Shown piece after piece: positions 61,150-64,000 of a DNA stretch of 64,000 bases. This DNA comes from Pedobacter frigiditerrae (GTDB lineage Bacteria > Bacteroidota > Bacteroidia > Sphingobacteriales > Sphingobacteriaceae), in NCBI RefSeq assembly GCF_032678705.1, contig NZ_JAVTSS010000001.1, forward strand, positions 2,170,001 through 2,234,000. Reading direction: 5' to 3'. A program made the position numbers and the translations under genes. Within the stretch, counting starts at the first letter, position 1; the number at the start of each line of letters is the position of its first letter. The notes under the pieces are model-generated. The model was not told the origin of the DNA. It ran no database searches and saw nothing but the letters and a program-made list of their open reading frames with translations.

Positions 61150-61345
61150 GTTCTCGTATTTAAAAGCTGGTTCTATATTTAGTTTTTGAATAGCTAAATA
61201 TCGTTTTTCTTATTGGATTATTTTAATCGGTTTAAAAAATTATAAAAATGTTGCTATAAATGTGGATAAATCAACAAAGTTGAAAACTACCTTAAACACT
61301 TGTCTATCATTTAGGTTAATGAAATGTACATCAAATATCAAGATT

Positions 61346-61708
61346 ATGAAAAAGTGTATATATGTATTGGAAGACAATCCAGGTATTAGAGATATCATAG
61401 AATATTTATTAACTGAGGAAGACTATGAAGTATTTGCTTATGCCAACGCAAGCACATTTTGGAAACAGATGAACAACTTGATGCCCGATATGGTAATATT
61501 GGATGTGATGCTACCCGACGGAAATGGTTTAGAAATTTGCAATAAGTTAAAAAGCAATGCCAAAACCCACGACGTTCCTGTAATGCTGATGTCTGGAAAT
61601 AATTATTTGAGCAAGGTAAAATCAAAATGTCCGGCAGACGAATACATCAATAAACCTTTTGATTTAAATGATTTTACCAATCGGATAGAAAGATATGTTC
61701 ATAATTAA
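61346..61708 (+). CDS. Single-domain response regulator
   Basis: A 120-residue CheY-like receiver starting at the ATG at 61346 (MKKCIYVLEDNPGIRDIIEY). A 148-residue reading begins with GTG and adds an unlike stretch. The phospho-aspartate is in DMVILDVMLPDGNGLEIC, threonine/serine in VPVMLMSGNNYLS and lysine in EYINKPFDLNDF. It has no output domain. It lies 61 bases upstream of the MerR/B12 regulator gene, with that regulator's palindrome between them. Confidence 0.88.
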   Translation: MKKCIYVLEDNPGIRDIIEYLLTEEDYEVFAYANASTFWKQMNNLMPDMVILDVMLPDGNGLEICNKLKSNAKTHDVPVMLMSGNNYLSKVKSKCPADEYINKPFDLNDFTNRIERYVHN

Positions 61709-61735
61709 TTTGAATTAAAACAATTTTACAAAATC

Positions 61736-61770
61736 TTTGTCTAGATTTATACCGTATATATCTAGACAAA
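61736..61770 (+). promoter_or_regulatory. Near-perfect 35-bp palindrome at the MerR/B12 gene start
   Basis: Left arm 61736-61752 TTTGTCTAGATTTATAC and right arm 61754-61770 GTATATATCTAGACAAA match as reverse complements at 16 of 17 positions with one central base. The left arm starts with the TTTG of a -7-like AATCTTTG (61732-61739), and the right arm ends at the A of the ATG. It is the best candidate operator in the window, probably for autorepression. Confidence 0.8.
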
Positions 61771-62666
61771 TGAAATTATCAATATCTAATTTAGAGCGGC
61801 TTTCTGGAATTCCAATTCACACTATAAGAATTTGGGAGCGTAGATACAATGCTTTAACGCCATCTCGTTCTAGTGGTAACACTCGGTCTTACACCGATTT
61901 AGACCTTAAAAGACTACTAGATATTTCTAGTTTAAATCAAGCTGGACTAAAAATTTCACAAGCCTGTGCCTTATCGCCCTTAGAAGTTGATGATTTCTTA
62001 AAAAAAGATATAGATAAAACCATTAATAGCAATATCCAATATGAGTTTTACATCAGTCAACTCCTAAAATTCGGAATAGCTTATAACGAACTATCATTTG
62101 CTGATTTATTAACTCAAGCTATTACAGAACATGGTGTAGAAGTTTCTTATCAGCAAATCATTTACCCATTATTACAGAGATTGGGTTTAATGTGGAGAAG
62201 GGATAACATTTGCCCTGCTCAAGAACATTTTATTTCTGGCATCATTCGCCAAAAATTAATGACTGCTATTGATAGCATTCCTTTAAAAATTCAGACAAAA
62301 TCAACTTGGTTGTTATTTCTTCCTGAAGATGAAGCACACGAGATTCCGCTTCTTTTTGCTAGTTATCTATTACGTACATACGGATTTAAAGTTCTTTATC
62401 TAGGTGATCGAGTTCCGATAGAATCTTTAAAAGATGTAATGAAAAATTTTAAGGCAGAGCATTTGTTATTCTTTATGGTACGCCAAAGAACGATTGCAGA
62501 TGCTAGAAGCTACATAGCAGCAATAGAAAATAATTTTAGTGATGTTAAAATTCATCTAGCAGGAAATGAAAAATTAATCAATAATCTTTCCTTAAATGAC
62601 AGAATTAACCATTTCAGCTCTATCGAGGAATTTAAAAATCTATTAATCAATTTAAATCATGCCTAA
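61770..62666 (+). CDS. CarH/LitR-type MerR regulator with cobalamin-binding-like domain
   Basis: A 298-residue regulator starting at the ATG at 61770. The N-terminal MerR HTH (1-70) has LERLSGIPIHTIRIWERRYN. The helical capping bundle (about 85-170) contains W142-x9-E152-H153 (WRRDNICPAQEH), the Wx9EH motif of cobalamin photoreceptors. The Rossmann-like B12-binding domain (about 180-290) has EAHEIP at 188-193, with a histidine at the axial-ligand position but Pro in place of the usual Gly. CarH/LitR proteins repress carotenoid genes in the dark using adenosylcobalamin. The gene overlaps crtI by 8 bases. Confidence 0.88.
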   Translation: MKLSISNLERLSGIPIHTIRIWERRYNALTPSRSSGNTRSYTDLDLKRLLDISSLNQAGLKISQACALSPLEVDDFLKKDIDKTINSNIQYEFYISQLLKFGIAYNELSFADLLTQAITEHGVEVSYQQIIYPLLQRLGLMWRRDNICPAQEHFISGIIRQKLMTAIDSIPLKIQTKSTWLLFLPEDEAHEIPLLFASYLLRTYGFKVLYLGDRVPIESLKDVMKNFKAEHLLFFMVRQRTIADARSYIAAIENNFSDVKIHLAGNEKLINNLSLNDRINHFSSIEEFKNLLINLNHA

Positions 62667-64000
62667 GCAAAATATACTACCAAAAGTTGCTGTTATAGGA
62701 TCTGGTTTCGCCGGACTTAGTGCAGCTGCGCATTTGGCAAAGGCTGGTTATTTGGTTGATGTTTATGAAAAAAATGATACCATTGGTGGTAGGGCAAGGC
62801 AGTTAAGAACAGACAATGGTTATGTTTTTGACATGGGTCCTAGTTGGTATTGGATGCCAGATGTGTTTGAAAAATTCTTTAACGAATTCGGATATAAACC
62901 AAGCGATTTCTACGAGCTGATAAAGCTAGATCCTGGGTTTTCCATTGTATTTGGACACAATGATATTGTTAACATTCCGGATAACCCAATTGCACTTGAT
63001 GAAATTTTTGAATCGATAGAAAAAGGCAGTTCGAAACAACTCGCAACCTTTATGAAGGAGGCAGAATACAAATACAATGTGGGTATGAAAAAATTGGTTT
63101 ACAAGCCAGGCCTCTCATTCACAGAATTTATTGATTCAGACATCATAACAGGCGTATTTAAACTCCAACTTTTTCAATCTTTTAGTGAACACGTTAAAAA
63201 ATATTTTAAACATCCGAAGCTTATTGCCTTAATGGAGTTTCCTATTTTGTTTTTGGGCGCAACTGCGAAAAACACGCCTGCTTTGTACAGTTTAATGAAT
63301 TATGCGGGCTTGAAGCTTGGCACTTGGTATCCAAAGGGCGGTTTTGCTGCTGTAATAGACGCAATGAAAAAAGTAGCCGAAAGACAAGGCGTTAACTTTT
63401 ACATCAATGAACCAATTTTAAAAATCAATATCATCAATAAAAATGCCTCACAAGTTATATTGGTTAATAAAAAAGCAAGAGAATACGATGCGATTGTAGC
63501 CGCAGCAGATTATCACCATGTGGAAAATGTTTTACTAGGTGATGATTACAGAAACTACGATGAAAAATATTGGGACAAACGATTATTGGCGCCATCTAGC
63601 CTGATTTTCTACTTAGGTGTAACCAAAAAAATAAGTAAGCTCGATCACCATAATTTGTTTTTTGATGAAGATTTAAAAGTTCATGAAGATGAAATATATC
63701 AAAATCCGCAATGGCCTAGCAAACCGCTATTTTACGTTTGCTGTACTTCTAAGACTGATGCTAAGGTTGCCCCCGAAGGCCACGAAAACATTTTTATACT
63801 CATGCCGCTCGCCACTGGCTTAACAGACACAGAAGAGTTAAGGGAGCAGTACTTCGATATGATCATGGAGAGGTTAGAAAAACACACTTCAGAATCTATT
63901 AGACCACATATAGACTATAAAAAAAGCTACTGCATAAATGACTTTGTTAAAGATTACAATTCTTACAAAGGCAATGCATACGGTTTAGCCAATACATTAA
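62659..64000 (+). CDS. crtI: Phytoene desaturase CrtI (partial)
   Basis: A 447-codon open frame that continues past the window edge. The start ATG (62659) overlaps the regulator stop. The N-terminal dinucleotide fold VAVIGSGFAGLSAAAHLAKA, GGRARQLRTDNGYVFDMGPS and the middle WYPKGGFAAVIDAMKKVAE are characteristic of CrtI-type desaturases. The last visible residues, GNAYGLANTL, correspond to the C-terminal CrtI block. The enzyme oxidises phytoene at the membrane during carotenoid synthesis; the exact number of desaturation steps is unknown. Confidence 0.93.
   Translation, partial: MPKQNILPKVAVIGSGFAGLSAAAHLAKAGYLVDVYEKNDTIGGRARQLRTDNGYVFDMGPSWYWMPDVFEKFFNEFGYKPSDFYELIKLDPGFSIVFGHNDIVNIPDNPIALDEIFESIEKGSSKQLATFMKEAEYKYNVGMKKLVYKPGLSFTEFIDSDIITGVFKLQLFQSFSEHVKKYFKHPKLIALMEFPILFLGATAKNTPALYSLMNYAGLKLGTWYPKGGFAAVIDAMKKVAERQGVNFYINEPILKINIINKNASQVILVNKKAREYDAIVAAADYHHVENVLLGDDYRNYDEKYWDKRLLAPSSLIFYLGVTKKISKLDHHNLFFDEDLKVHEDEIYQNPQWPSKPLFYVCCTSKTDAKVAPEGHENIFILMPLATGLTDTEELREQYFDMIMERLEKHTSESIRPHIDYKKSYCINDFVKDYNSYKGNAYGLANTL

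Noticed and set aside
61262..61345. Longer N-terminus of the receiver at 61346
   Set aside because: It needs a GTG start and adds unlike sequence ahead of the canonical MKKCIYVLEDN beginning.

Overview
The window looks like a chromosomal segment from a Bacteroidota bacterium of the Sphingobacteriaceae type, probably Pedobacter or a close relative. The evidence is AT-rich DNA, promoters of the TTG ... TAnnTTTG kind instead of -35/-10 boxes, few Shine-Dalgarno sequences, SusC/TonB-style receptors, a type IX secretion (T9SS) pair with a gliding-motility C-terminal domain, PorP/SprF, 7TMR-DISM and LytS/LytTR kinases, the Bacteroidetes-type alternate GlmU and a crt locus. The genus is inferred. 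No rRNA, tRNA, CRISPR array, phage or intact insertion sequence was seen.

Layout. 1-9.7 kb is housekeeping: alternate GlmU, ribosomal protein L31, an amidase, methylmalonyl-CoA epimerase, the iscS-iscU-iscA iron-sulfur operon and a long-chain acyl-CoA ligase. 9.7-15.5 kb holds a higBA toxin-antitoxin pair, lysS, a TPR-like membrane protein, a thioredoxin-like protein, ung and an Lrp regulator. 15.5-20.9 kb is a metal module: a DtxR/MntR-type regulator, an NRAMP transporter fused to a UspA domain, and a convergent TonB-receptor/thioredoxin operon. A near-identical palindrome sits in both promoters. 21-30.7 kb carries smpB, pcm, priA, tsaB, yidD, rnpA and rpmH (rpmH is a 52-residue gene). 30.7-33.7 kb has a GC-rich structured intergenic island and a LiaF-like/LytS/LytTR operon. 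34-44 kb has a DPP IV-like peptidase, a ChaN-like protein, mscL, rpoN and a T9SS cargo/PorP pair.

44.0-51.3 kb is the most unusual part. A single-domain response regulator diverges from a tightly packed five-gene operon: an E1/ThiF-nitroreductase fusion, a GNAT-fold protein reminiscent of autoinducer synthases, a 7TMR-DISM sensor kinase, a receiver-kinase hybrid, and a lone receiver. I infer a self-contained system that makes and senses a small molecule. None of its three receivers has a DNA-binding output domain.

51.4-64 kb carries envelope proteins (OmpA-like lipoprotein, Ig-like lipoprotein, DUF1573), a flavoprotein/SDR pair, a ferredoxin-like gene whose 5' end is broken by a 58-bp tandem duplication, a DUF1080 protein, and a light/carotenoid locus: a CarH/LitR-type MerR-B12 regulator under a near-perfect 35-bp palindrome, translationally coupled to crtI, which runs off the window.

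Across the window, gene ends carry imperfect inverted repeats whose arms are degenerate repetitions of a short word, a different word at each site (GAGAT, TTCATTGG, GACTTTCGG, CTTACATTT and others). A second family of about 75-135 bp elements has TTTGTCATTC/GAATGACAAA ends.
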